Shown one piece after another: positions 53,404 to 61,608 of a stretch of 64,000 nt of DNA. Origin of the DNA: a bacterium (GTDB taxonomy: Bacteria > Bacillota > Bacilli > Lactobacillales > Streptococcaceae); the NCBI GenBank assembly GCA_905221325.1, contig CAJNCS010000004.1, positions 182,539-246,538 on the forward strand, written 5' to 3'. How positions within the stretch are numbered: the first letter of the stretch is position 1; each line of letters begins with the position of its first letter. The notes below the pieces were generated by a model that saw only the letters and a program-made list of their open reading frames with translations, ran no database searches and was not told the origin of the DNA. The position numbers and the translations under genes were made by a program.

Positions 53404-55788
53404 ATGAGCAAAAATAAAAAAGAAGAGTTATCAGGTTTTCAACGCTTTGTGTCAAAGCTGAAGCGAGTGGTTGGAGAAGATGATAACGACCATCGTTCGG
53501 ATGGAACCAGATCAAAGCCTACTAGCAGAAAAATAAGGGAACAGAAACAAATCGTAATGAAAGCCACTGAGGACTTTGAATTGCCAGTAGAATCTGTTTC
53601 TGTCATGGAAGTTTTGGAAGCTTTTCAGGAGCAAAATAGTTTGGGTATGGCTGATTTGATAAAAAATGTTAGTCAAAGTTTGTCAACCAGCGCACTTTCT
53701 TCGCTTAGTACTTCTGTTGCAGAATCTTACAGTGAGTCTTACAGTCAGAGTATTTCTGAAAAAGGAAGTTCCCTTCGTAAGTCTATGTCAAATGACAACT
53801 CACTCAGTGCTTCTCGTTCAGAGTCAGAGTCCCTTTCTCAGAGTACCAGTATTTCTATATCAGAGGAAATAACAACCCACTCAGTTAAAGGAACTATCAA
53901 TCAAGACAGTCTTGCTACTGCGTCTGTGAGTACGAGTTCTTTCTTAAGTGAGATTAGTGAATCCACCAAAGAATCTGCTGAAATTTCATCTAGTCAAACT
54001 AGTTCAGAGTCAGTGTCAAATAGCCAAATTACTGAAGAAGCTGCTATTCAAAATGAGAGTATTTCTGAATTTGAAGCAGAATCCTTGACCTCTAGCGTCA
54101 GCTTCTTAGCAAGTGAATCTCTGAGCGCTTCAGAGTCTGAATCCATGAGTACTAGTCTTTCAGCAAGTGAATCTCTGAGCGCTTCAGAGTCTGAATCCAT
54201 GAGTACTAGTCTTTCAGCAAGTGAATCTCTGAGCGCTTCAGAGTCTGAATCCATGAGTACTAGTCTTTCAGCAAGTGAATCTCTGAGCGCTTCAGAGTCT
54301 GAATCCATGAGTACTAGTCTTTCAGCAAGTGAATCTCTGAGCGCTTCAGAGTCTGAATCCATGAGTACTAGTCTTTCAGCAAGTGAATCTCTGAGCGCTT
54401 CAGAATCCGAATCCATGAGTACTAGTCTTTCAGCAAGTGAATCTCTGAGTGAAATAGATAGTCTTTCGAATAGTAAATCTTTAAGTGAGTTCGAGTCGTG
54501 CTCTTTAAGCGAAACCGAATCTTTGAGTAAGTCAGAGTCCTTAAGTTATGCTAAATCTTTGGCTTTGAGTGAGTCCATTTCCCATCTTTTCTCTGAATCA
54601 GAGTCAATTCGTGCAAGTCAGAGAGAGTCGGAGTCTCTTAGTTATAGTTTGTCCTTGTCAGAGTATTTTGAGCAAAGTCTGAGCGTACGTAAATCTGAGT
54701 CAGTGTCTGAAAGTAAGAGTACAAGTCTTTTCCACTCTCTTAGTGAGTCGGAGTCCATCTCTATCAGTGAATCGGAATCAAAATCCCTAAGCAAGAGTGC
54801 CAGCCTTTCTGAGTATAAGTCTCTGAGCGAATCGGAATCAGTCTCTTTAAGTGAAAGCCAAAGCTATTCTCAATCTTTCTCCATCAGTGAATCGGAATCA
54901 AAATTCCTAAGCAAGAGTGCGAGTCTATCTGAGTCCAAGTCTCTAAGCGAATCTGAGTCAGTCTCTTTAAGTGAAAGTCACAGCCAATCCCAATCACTAT
55001 CTATTAGTGAATCGGAATCAAAATTCCTAAGCAAGAGTGCGAGTCTATCTGAGTCCAAGTCTCTAAGCGAATCTGAGTCAGTCTCTTTAAGTGAAAGTCA
55101 CAGCCAATCCCAATCACTATCTATTAGTGAATCGGAATCAAAATTCCTAAGCAAGAGTGCGAGTCTATCTGAGTCCAAGTCTCTAAGCGAATCTGAGTCA
55201 GTCTCTTTAAGTGAAAGTCAAAGCTATTCTCAATCTCTCTCTATCAGTGCATTAGAATCAAAATCTCTAAGCAAGAGTGCGAGTCTATCTGAGTCTAAGT
55301 CTCTAAGTGAATCGGAATCAATCTCCTTAAGTGAAAGTCAGAGTCTTTTCCAATCGGAGTCTATCGCCTATAGTGACCATAGCGTATCCGAGACTGCTTA
55401 TAGTGTACACACAGAACATTTATCAAAACCACTCGAAACAGATGTGGATCAATCAATTCAAAAAGAAAAATTGCCAGAAACCATGATTGCAGAAAGTGGC
55501 AAGATTTCAGTAGGAGAACGGCTATCTCAATTCAATATCCTTGCTGGACAAGCGGAAGCTAGAATGAGAGCAGAAGAGTCGGTCTCAGACGCAGGTTTGC
55601 AACATGCTTTTGACTATCTTGCACGATCTTCCAAAAATTCTAAGAATGCAGATTCGAAAAAAGCGAAACAGCCATTCCACCGATTGCTAAGACCAGGTTC
55701 ACAATCCATCTCTCGTGACTTTAAAAATGTCGCTAATGAACTGTCAGGTTTGGCTACCATCGCTCAAAATAAGGAAGAGAAACGATAA
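53404..55788 (+). CDS. Serine-rich repeat protein without export or anchor signals
   Basis: I do not recognise this 794-residue protein. Residues 1-90 are charged and helical (SGFQRFVSKLKRVVGEDD; SVSVMEVLEAFQEQNSLGM) with no signal peptide of any type. Residues about 95-655 are mostly Ser-x-Ser repeats (SASESLS, SESKSLS types), like the glycosylated stalks of serine-rich adhesins. Residues about 690-794 form a non-repetitive basic domain (ISVGERLSQFNILAGQAEARMRAEESV; HRLLRPGSQSISRDFKNVANELSG). No LPXTG-helix-charge tail exists. It lies between secA2 and gtfA/gtfB, behind an ideal promoter. A cytosolic GtfAB substrate, decoy or scaffold is inference only. Confidence 0.8.
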   Translation: MSKNKKEELSGFQRFVSKLKRVVGEDDNDHRSDGTRSKPTSRKIREQKQIVMKATEDFELPVESVSVMEVLEAFQEQNSLGMADLIKNVSQSLSTSALSSLSTSVAESYSESYSQSISEKGSSLRKSMSNDNSLSASRSESESLSQSTSISISEEITTHSVKGTINQDSLATASVSTSSFLSEISESTKESAEISSSQTSSESVSNSQITEEAAIQNESISEFEAESLTSSVSFLASESLSASESESMSTSLSASESLSASESESMSTSLSASESLSASESESMSTSLSASESLSASESESMSTSLSASESLSASESESMSTSLSASESLSASESESMSTSLSASESLSEIDSLSNSKSLSEFESCSLSETESLSKSESLSYAKSLALSESISHLFSESESIRASQRESESLSYSLSLSEYFEQSLSVRKSESVSESKSTSLFHSLSESESISISESESKSLSKSASLSEYKSLSESESVSLSESQSYSQSFSISESESKFLSKSASLSESKSLSESESVSLSESHSQSQSLSISESESKFLSKSASLSESKSLSESESVSLSESHSQSQSLSISESESKFLSKSASLSESKSLSESESVSLSESQSYSQSLSISALESKSLSKSASLSESKSLSESESISLSESQSLFQSESIAYSDHSVSETAYSVHTEHLSKPLETDVDQSIQKEKLPETMIAESGKISVGERLSQFNILAGQAEARMRAEESVSDAGLQHAFDYLARSSKNSKNADSKKAKQPFHRLLRPGSQSISRDFKNVANELSGLATIAQNKEEKR
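54121..54444 (+). repeat. Six tandem 54-bp repeats inside the serine-rich gene
   Basis: Period 54 bp (copies from 54121, 54175, 54229, 54283, 54337, 54391), encoding an 18-residue Ser/Ala/Glu/Met unit (LSASESESMSTSLSASES). The copies are almost identical, implying recent expansion and probable copy-number variation between strains. Confidence 0.9.
54781..55380 (+). repeat. Five tandem 120-bp repeats inside the serine-rich gene
   Basis: A 40-residue Ser/Lys/Glu unit repeats every 120 bp from 54781. The copies at 54901-55020 and 55021-55140 look identical base for base, while the outer copies have drifted, so the middle was duplicated most recently. Confidence 0.88.
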
Positions 55789-55845
55789 TTCAAAAGAGTA
55801 TTCGATTTTGCAATCATCACAAGAAAATATACCAAAAATAAATAA

Positions 55846-57033
<1,188 letters not shown>

Positions 57034-57107
57034 AATAGAAGGACCCATGCTAGAGTTGCTATATTTCTAATCTTGAATGGTGATTCAGATAGTCACTTTT
57101 TATGAAC

Positions 57108-57149
57108 AAGCCTGAAGGAGTTCTTAGTACATCCTGTCAGGCTTTTTTC
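57108..57149 (+). terminator. Terminator after the GH1-like gene
   Basis: AAGCCTGA / TCAGGCTT stem with a 21-base loop and a T-run. It ends the transcript carrying the serine-rich and GH1-like genes. Confidence 0.75.
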
Positions 57150-57229
57150 TTAGAAAAAATGAATATGTCGCCTTGGTGGAACGATTCCTGTGTCCTTTTA
57201 TAAAATACGAATATTTCGCGAGAAGCTTT

Positions 57230-57267
57230 ATAAAATAATGGTAATACGTGTTATTTTATGCTACAAT
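57230..57267 (+). promoter_or_regulatory. Promoter with overlapping operator-like dyad before the coiled-coil gene
   Basis: The extended -10 TGcTACAAT (57259-57267) lies 46 bp before the ATG. Directly upstream is a perfect 9-bp inverted repeat ATAAAATAA / TTATTTTAT (57230-57238 and 57251-57259, 12-bp spacer), covering the -35 zone and touching the TG of the extended -10. Confidence 0.55.
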
Positions 57268-57313
57268 GAGTAATGTGGTGTATATTAGATAGATAAAGAA
57301 TAGAGGGAGTAAA

Positions 57314-57997
57314 ATGAGACTGAAAAAAACATTGTTCGGTAACTATCGTGCCAAGGAAGTCGAAGCCTGTATCGAATCCTTGGAGGAGGGATTTGATCGT
57401 GAAATTCAGAAAAAGAATGAAAAAATCGACTCTCTTCGTAAAAAAATCGACTCTATGAAGAATCAAGAAAAAGAAATCGGTGAAGCGGTTGTCTATGCAA
57501 AATCACTTGTTATTGAAGCTCACGAGAAAGCAGAAAAAGAAGCTAAAGAAGTGCTAGAAAAGGCTCAAAAAGATTATTTAGATACACGAGAATCCATTCT
57601 TGAAGAAATCGACACCCTGACGAAAAAACGAATCGAAGCCGAAAAACTCTATAATCTACAAAAAGAGAAAATCAAAGAGATTATCAGTCGCATTGATAAC
57701 CTTCTTGACACGGACGACTCAGATATCAGAGTGGGCAATGCCGAAAAAGAAGCTCAGAAGTTGTGGAAAGAGATTGAACTGCCGAAACAAGAGGTCAAAG
57801 AGGAAGAAATCCAAGGGCTTAAAAAGAAACCTGCCGACGTGGAGAAACCTCTGGCTAAAACGGGAACGGATAGTGCTGTTTCTGTCAGCTACATCTCGTC
57901 TCGTATGAGATCCAAGAAAAAAGAAGGAGATCGAGATGAGAAAAAAGGAAAAAGTATAAAGCGCCTTTCTAGAATTAAACAGGACAACTTTTTATAA
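57314..57997 (+). CDS. Coiled-coil protein with DivIVA-like N-terminus
   Basis: This 227-residue protein has an N-terminal segment TLFGNYRAKEVEACIESLE (residues 6-24) that resembles the membrane-binding start of DivIVA/GpsB proteins (F-G-Y..EV). A long coiled coil (about 25-155; Lys/Glu heptads) follows, then a linker and a very basic tail (RMRSKKKEGDRDEKKGKSIKRLSRIK). It has no signal peptide. GAGGGAG precedes the ATG. It has its own promoter and ends 14 bases before gtfA, so it is cotranscribed with gtfA-gtfB-asp4. A polar or septal scaffold for glycosylation/export is an inference. Confidence 0.7.
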   Translation: MRLKKTLFGNYRAKEVEACIESLEEGFDREIQKKNEKIDSLRKKIDSMKNQEKEIGEAVVYAKSLVIEAHEKAEKEAKEVLEKAQKDYLDTRESILEEIDTLTKKRIEAEKLYNLQKEKIKEIISRIDNLLDTDDSDIRVGNAEKEAQKLWKEIELPKQEVKEEEIQGLKKKPADVEKPLAKTGTDSAVSVSYISSRMRSKKKEGDRDEKKGKSIKRLSRIKQDNFL

Positions 57998-58011
57998 GAG
58001 GAATATGATTT

Positions 58012-59541
58012 ATGACGATTTATAATATCAATTTGGGAATTGGCTGGGCGAGCAGTGGTGTAGAGTATGCGCAGATCTATCGTGCCAAATTGCTTCGCAG
58101 TGTGGGATTAGAGGCGAAATTCATCTTTATGGATTTTATTTCAGCTGACAATATTGAACATTTAACCAAGAATATTGGCTTTGAGGACTCTGAAATTATC
58201 TGGCTTTATCAGTATTTTACAGATGTCAAGATCGCTCCAACGACTTACACTTTGGCGCAGGTTTTAGAAAGTTTTGACGAAGAACCAGTTGAAATCATCC
58301 GCAATGATGACAATAAAACCATCCGTGTGATCTTTGAGAACGATGATTTTGTGACTTGTTATGCCTGTGATATGGACAAGGAGTTGATTGAGCGAGCAGA
58401 GATTGTTTCACGTGGTTGCTTGATCCAAAAAGAATACTACACTTATACTAAAAACTTTATCGAATACTACAGTCCTGTGGACGGACGTGCTCGGCTATAT
58501 CAACGCACTTGGCTCAATGAAGATGGTAGCACGGCTTATGAAGAAATCATCGATGAGGTAGATGGCAAGCAAGAAACCCAAGTTTATCGCTTCCCAGACC
58601 ATGTTTTCTACTCCAAGCAAGAATTTGTTGCGCACTTCATGAGATGCTTAGCCTTGACGGATAAAGATTTGCTGATTTTGGATAGAGAGACAGATATCGG
58701 TCAACCTATCTTTGCCAATAAAGGGGATGCAAAACTAGTCGTTATCGTCCATGCAGATCACTTCAGTGAAAATCCTGCGGAAACCGACTATATCCTATGG
58801 AACAACTACTACGAGTACCAGTTTGAATACGCAGCAGATGTAGACTATATCATCAACTCAACCGACGCTCAGACAGAATTGCTCAAAGAACAGTTTGCTA
58901 AATACACAGATATCAAAACCAAAGAGATTTTGACTATTCCTGTCGGGAGCTTGGACAAGTTGCGTCAGCCAGAAGGCGAGCGCAAGCCATTTAGCTTAAT
59001 CACAGCTTCGCGCTTGGCTAGTGAAAAGCATATTGACTGGCTAGTTCACGCAGTAGTTAAAGCGCATGAACAACTACCAGAGATTACTTTCGATATCTAT
59101 GGCACAGGCGGAGAAAGAGCCATGCTAGAGCAGTTGATTCATGATTTAAATGCAGAAGACTATATCCATTTGATGGGGCATCATCACATGGCTGAGGTTT
59201 ACAAAAACTACTCTGCCTACCTAGCTGCTTCAACTAGCGAAGGATTTGGTTTGACCCTGTTAGAAGCGGTGGGCTCTGGTCTGCCAATCATCGGTTTTGA
59301 TGTTCGTTATGGGAATCCAACCTTTATTCGTGATGGAGAAAATGGTTACCTGATCCCTGAGGCGCGTCCAAATGATTTGGATGCGATGACGACAGAGTAT
59401 GCAGAAAAGATTGTTCAACTATTTACGCAGCATTCTCAAGACGATTTATCTCGTGTCTCTTATGAGGTCGCAGAACCCTATCTTGATGAACACATCGCCC
59501 AACGTTGGTACGATCTAGTTCAATCTGCTCAGACTAAGTAG
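58012..59541 (+). CDS. gtfA: Adhesin O-GlcNAc transferase catalytic subunit GtfA
   Basis: This 509-residue GT-B glycosyltransferase (GT4-like) has the standard start MTIYNINLGIGWASSGVEYAQ, a beta-meander insertion (about 80-200) used to bind acceptor, and the C-terminal donor domain with ITASRLASEKHIDWL and STSEGFGLTLLEAVGSG (E-x7-E type). With GtfB it adds GlcNAc to Ser/Thr of the adhesin in the cytosol before export. AGAGGA lies upstream. It is 27 bases before gtfB. Confidence 0.94.
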   Translation: MTIYNINLGIGWASSGVEYAQIYRAKLLRSVGLEAKFIFMDFISADNIEHLTKNIGFEDSEIIWLYQYFTDVKIAPTTYTLAQVLESFDEEPVEIIRNDDNKTIRVIFENDDFVTCYACDMDKELIERAEIVSRGCLIQKEYYTYTKNFIEYYSPVDGRARLYQRTWLNEDGSTAYEEIIDEVDGKQETQVYRFPDHVFYSKQEFVAHFMRCLALTDKDLLILDRETDIGQPIFANKGDAKLVVIVHADHFSENPAETDYILWNNYYEYQFEYAADVDYIINSTDAQTELLKEQFAKYTDIKTKEILTIPVGSLDKLRQPEGERKPFSLITASRLASEKHIDWLVHAVVKAHEQLPEITFDIYGTGGERAMLEQLIHDLNAEDYIHLMGHHHMAEVYKNYSAYLAASTSEGFGLTLLEAVGSGLPIIGFDVRYGNPTFIRDGENGYLIPEARPNDLDAMTTEYAEKIVQLFTQHSQDDLSRVSYEVAEPYLDEHIAQRWYDLVQSAQTK

Positions 59542-59568
59542 GATTCAGAAAAGAAAGGCATAAACGTT

Positions 59569-60897
59569 ATGATTTGTTTATTTGAACGCTATGATCAAGA
59601 AAGTTTTGATTTGTTACGTTCACTAAAGACAGCTGGGCTTGATTGTCCTGTTGTTGTTGTCCAAGACGATGGCTATCTTGCACCAGATGTAGAGTCACCT
59701 TATAGTTATTTCACAGGTGATTTGGAGATAACAGAAGGTCGTGCCATCTACTTTAACCTGGTACCCAAACCCTACCTATGGGAGATCCGCTCTAGCAACT
59801 CTAACGGTGAAATCTTGGATATGGGCAAGAAACGTGCGAATATTTTCTATCGTCATCCAACCCATGAAAGACGTGTCCGTGCTGTCGAATGGCTAGATGA
59901 AGAGGGCAAGGTTCGAGCGGCAGATATTTACAATCGCAAGGGACGTCTCTTTGCTCAGATATCTTACGACCAGAATGAACGTCCGACCCATACTCGCTAT
60001 TTTGACCAAAATAATGTGACCGTGATCATGGAAAATCATCTGACAGAGGATATTATTTTGACAGTAGAAGGGAAGCGCCATATCTTCAAGTCCAAAGAAG
60101 AATTTGTAATCTTTTATCTTCAGTATCGTGGCTATGATACTGATCGGATCATCTACAATTCTCTAGCAACGCCATTCTTGGTTGCAGTTGGTTTGACTCC
60201 GAAAAATGCTCCTGCTGATGATATCCTCTTCTGGCAAGAACCTATCAGAGATGATCTACCAGGCAATATGAAAGTTGCCATACAGAACCCTGAACGCAAT
60301 ATCCGTATCGCTGTGCAAGACAAGCAAGTCTACGACAAGATTTGCAGCATCGTCACACCAGAAGAGCAAGCCTATTTCCAAAATGTGGGCTACCTCTATC
60401 ACTACAAACGTCTCAATAATATGAAGCCAGAAGCCTTGATTTTGACCAATAGTGACCAACTGGAGCAAATCGAGTCCCTCTTGACTCAACTACCAAACGT
60501 GCATTTCCATATTGGAGCGATCACAGAGATGTCCAGTCATTTGATGGAGTTGAACCGCTATGCCAATGTTTCACTCTATCCAAATATCCGTCCTTCTCAG
60601 GTCGATGAACTCTTTGCTCGTTGCGACCTCTATCTGGATATTAACATCAGCGACGAAATCCTCGACGCGTGTCGGACGGCCTTTGAGAACAACATCCTGC
60701 TTCTCGGCTTTGATACTACTTGCCATACCCAGCGTTTCATGGCAGCAAACCATATCTATCCAGTGGAGCAAGTATCAGCAATGGTTGGCAAAATTCAGGG
60801 TGTTCTTTCGCATCCATCTGAGATGGAGACAGCCCTTGCTAAGCAGAAACAAGCAGCCAATCAGGCTAGCTTGGAACAATACAAGGCTATTTTGTAA
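59569..60897 (+). CDS. gtfB: GtfB, substrate-binding partner of GtfA
   Basis: This 442-residue protein is the family-typical partner. It has a GT-B-like fold without the catalytic donor motifs, an acceptor-binding beta-meander (about 60-200; REIRSSNSNGEILDMGKKR-like region), and a C-terminal Rossmann-like part (NVHFHIGAITEMSSHLMELNRY; CDLYLDINISDEILDA). GtfB holds the serine-rich acceptor and keeps GtfA active. GAAAGG precedes the ATG. The order gtfA-gtfB-asp4 is the usual one. Confidence 0.93.
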   Translation: MICLFERYDQESFDLLRSLKTAGLDCPVVVVQDDGYLAPDVESPYSYFTGDLEITEGRAIYFNLVPKPYLWEIRSSNSNGEILDMGKKRANIFYRHPTHERRVRAVEWLDEEGKVRAADIYNRKGRLFAQISYDQNERPTHTRYFDQNNVTVIMENHLTEDIILTVEGKRHIFKSKEEFVIFYLQYRGYDTDRIIYNSLATPFLVAVGLTPKNAPADDILFWQEPIRDDLPGNMKVAIQNPERNIRIAVQDKQVYDKICSIVTPEEQAYFQNVGYLYHYKRLNNMKPEALILTNSDQLEQIESLLTQLPNVHFHIGAITEMSSHLMELNRYANVSLYPNIRPSQVDELFARCDLYLDINISDEILDACRTAFENNILLLGFDTTCHTQRFMAANHIYPVEQVSAMVGKIQGVLSHPSEMETALAKQKQAANQASLEQYKAIL

Positions 60898-60911
60898 CAT
60901 ATCAAATCAGG

Positions 60912-60938
60912 ACTTGTTTTCGCTGAAGGCAAGTCCGT
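60912..60938 (+). other. Hairpin in the gtfB-asp4 gap
   Basis: GGACTTG / CAAGTCC stem with a 13-base loop and no T-run; it may be an RNA processing or stability element rather than a terminator. Confidence 0.45.
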
Positions 60939-60966
60939 TTGTACCATTTAGAAAAGGAGGAGAGAG

Positions 60967-61143
60967 ATGGCAGATAAGGAAAATGGAATCCTGCAAGAAC
61001 ACATACAAAAAAAGCTAGATGACCGTCAAAAACCTTTGAAAAGAGAAAAGCAAGAATTTAATATCATTATCGTCTTAGGTGGAATTCTCTTTCTCGTGAC
61101 CCTGCTAGTTACGCTCATCATGCAGTTGAGAGGCTCCTTTTAG
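60967..61143 (+). CDS. asp4: Accessory Sec small membrane protein Asp4
   Basis: This 58-residue protein has a charged N-terminal helix (MADKENGILQEHIQKKLDDR) and one C-terminal membrane helix (FNIIIVLGGILFLVTLLVTLIMQL). That fits Asp4, a SecE-like small subunit proposed to support SecY2. AAAGGAGGAGAGAG gives a strong ribosome site. In S. gordonii and pneumococcus asp5 (SecG-like) follows; no such frame is visible here. Confidence 0.85.
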   Translation: MADKENGILQEHIQKKLDDRQKPLKREKQEFNIIIVLGGILFLVTLLVTLIMQLRGSF

Positions 61144-61223
61144 GCTAGGTGCCAGCTCATAGAAATTACATCCTGTCACACGTGCCAGTTAGACACAGCA
61201 TTTACCGGCAAATGCCCAAGTTT

Positions 61224-61255
61224 AGAAGGGGACTAAGTCAGTCCTCTTCTTTTTA
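61224..61255 (+). terminator. Terminator of the gtfA-gtfB-asp4 operon
   Basis: AGAAGGGGACT / AGTCCTCTTCT stem (one G.U) with an AAGTC loop and TTTTTAT tail. Confidence 0.8.
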
Positions 61256-61398
61256 TGTTTTACCCAATAATAATATACCTTTATTCATCCCTTTTACGAG
61301 TCTGAATTGGTTAGAAAATTCGCAACAATGCAAACGTTTACTCCCCTGATATTTAAGCGAGTAAAAAAACAGTAAATACTTGAAATAGAAGATATTTT

Positions 61399-61608
61399 TT
61401 GATAGAATCCATAATGGAGTATGCTAGAATAAAGTGAGAGGTATATTCCACTTGGGATATGTTTTTCTCGGGAGACTAGTGGGGAACTGAAACTGACTGC
61501 GGTTGCCTACCAGCTTTACTTTGAGAATGACAGTGCACTTTATCGCCCTTTGTTAATGATCATGAGGTTAACAAAGAGTGGATTTTTTTCAAAAAAGAAA
61601 GGAATAGA
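61399..61608 (+). promoter_or_regulatory. Promoter and long structured leader of the serine-rich adhesin gene
   Basis: TTGATA (61399-61404) and extended -10 TGcTAGAAT (61422-61430) have a long 20-bp spacer, so the -35 is doubtful. The leader of about 170 nt contains the hairpin ATATTCC/GGGATAT (61443-61460), GC-richer sequence around 61470-61545, and the stem CTTTGTTAA/TTAACAAAG (61548-61556 / 61568-61576), followed after six bases by a T7 run (61583-61589). The last resembles an attenuator. GAAAGGAA supplies the ribosome site before ATG 61609. Confidence 0.5.

Noticed and set aside
53404..53500. N-terminus of the serine-rich protein considered as an atypical signal peptide
   Set aside because: No hydrophobic run of signal-peptide length; charged residues are spread throughout.
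54048..54416. 122-codon minus-strand repeat frame
   Set aside because: Antisense of the 54-bp repeats in the serine-rich gene; no start context.
54121..55380. Regular repeats considered as CRISPR
   Set aside because: Repeats are contiguous, in frame and coding for Ser-rich peptide; there are no unique spacers and no cas genes.
55465..55482. LPETM near the C-terminal part of the serine-rich protein, considered as a sortase signal
   Set aside because: Not LPXTG, about 100 residues from the end, and followed by no hydrophobic helix or charged tail.
61149..61349. 66-codon frame after asp4, considered as asp5
   Set aside because: No membrane helix pattern of Asp5/SecG, no ribosome site, and it spans the asp4 terminator.
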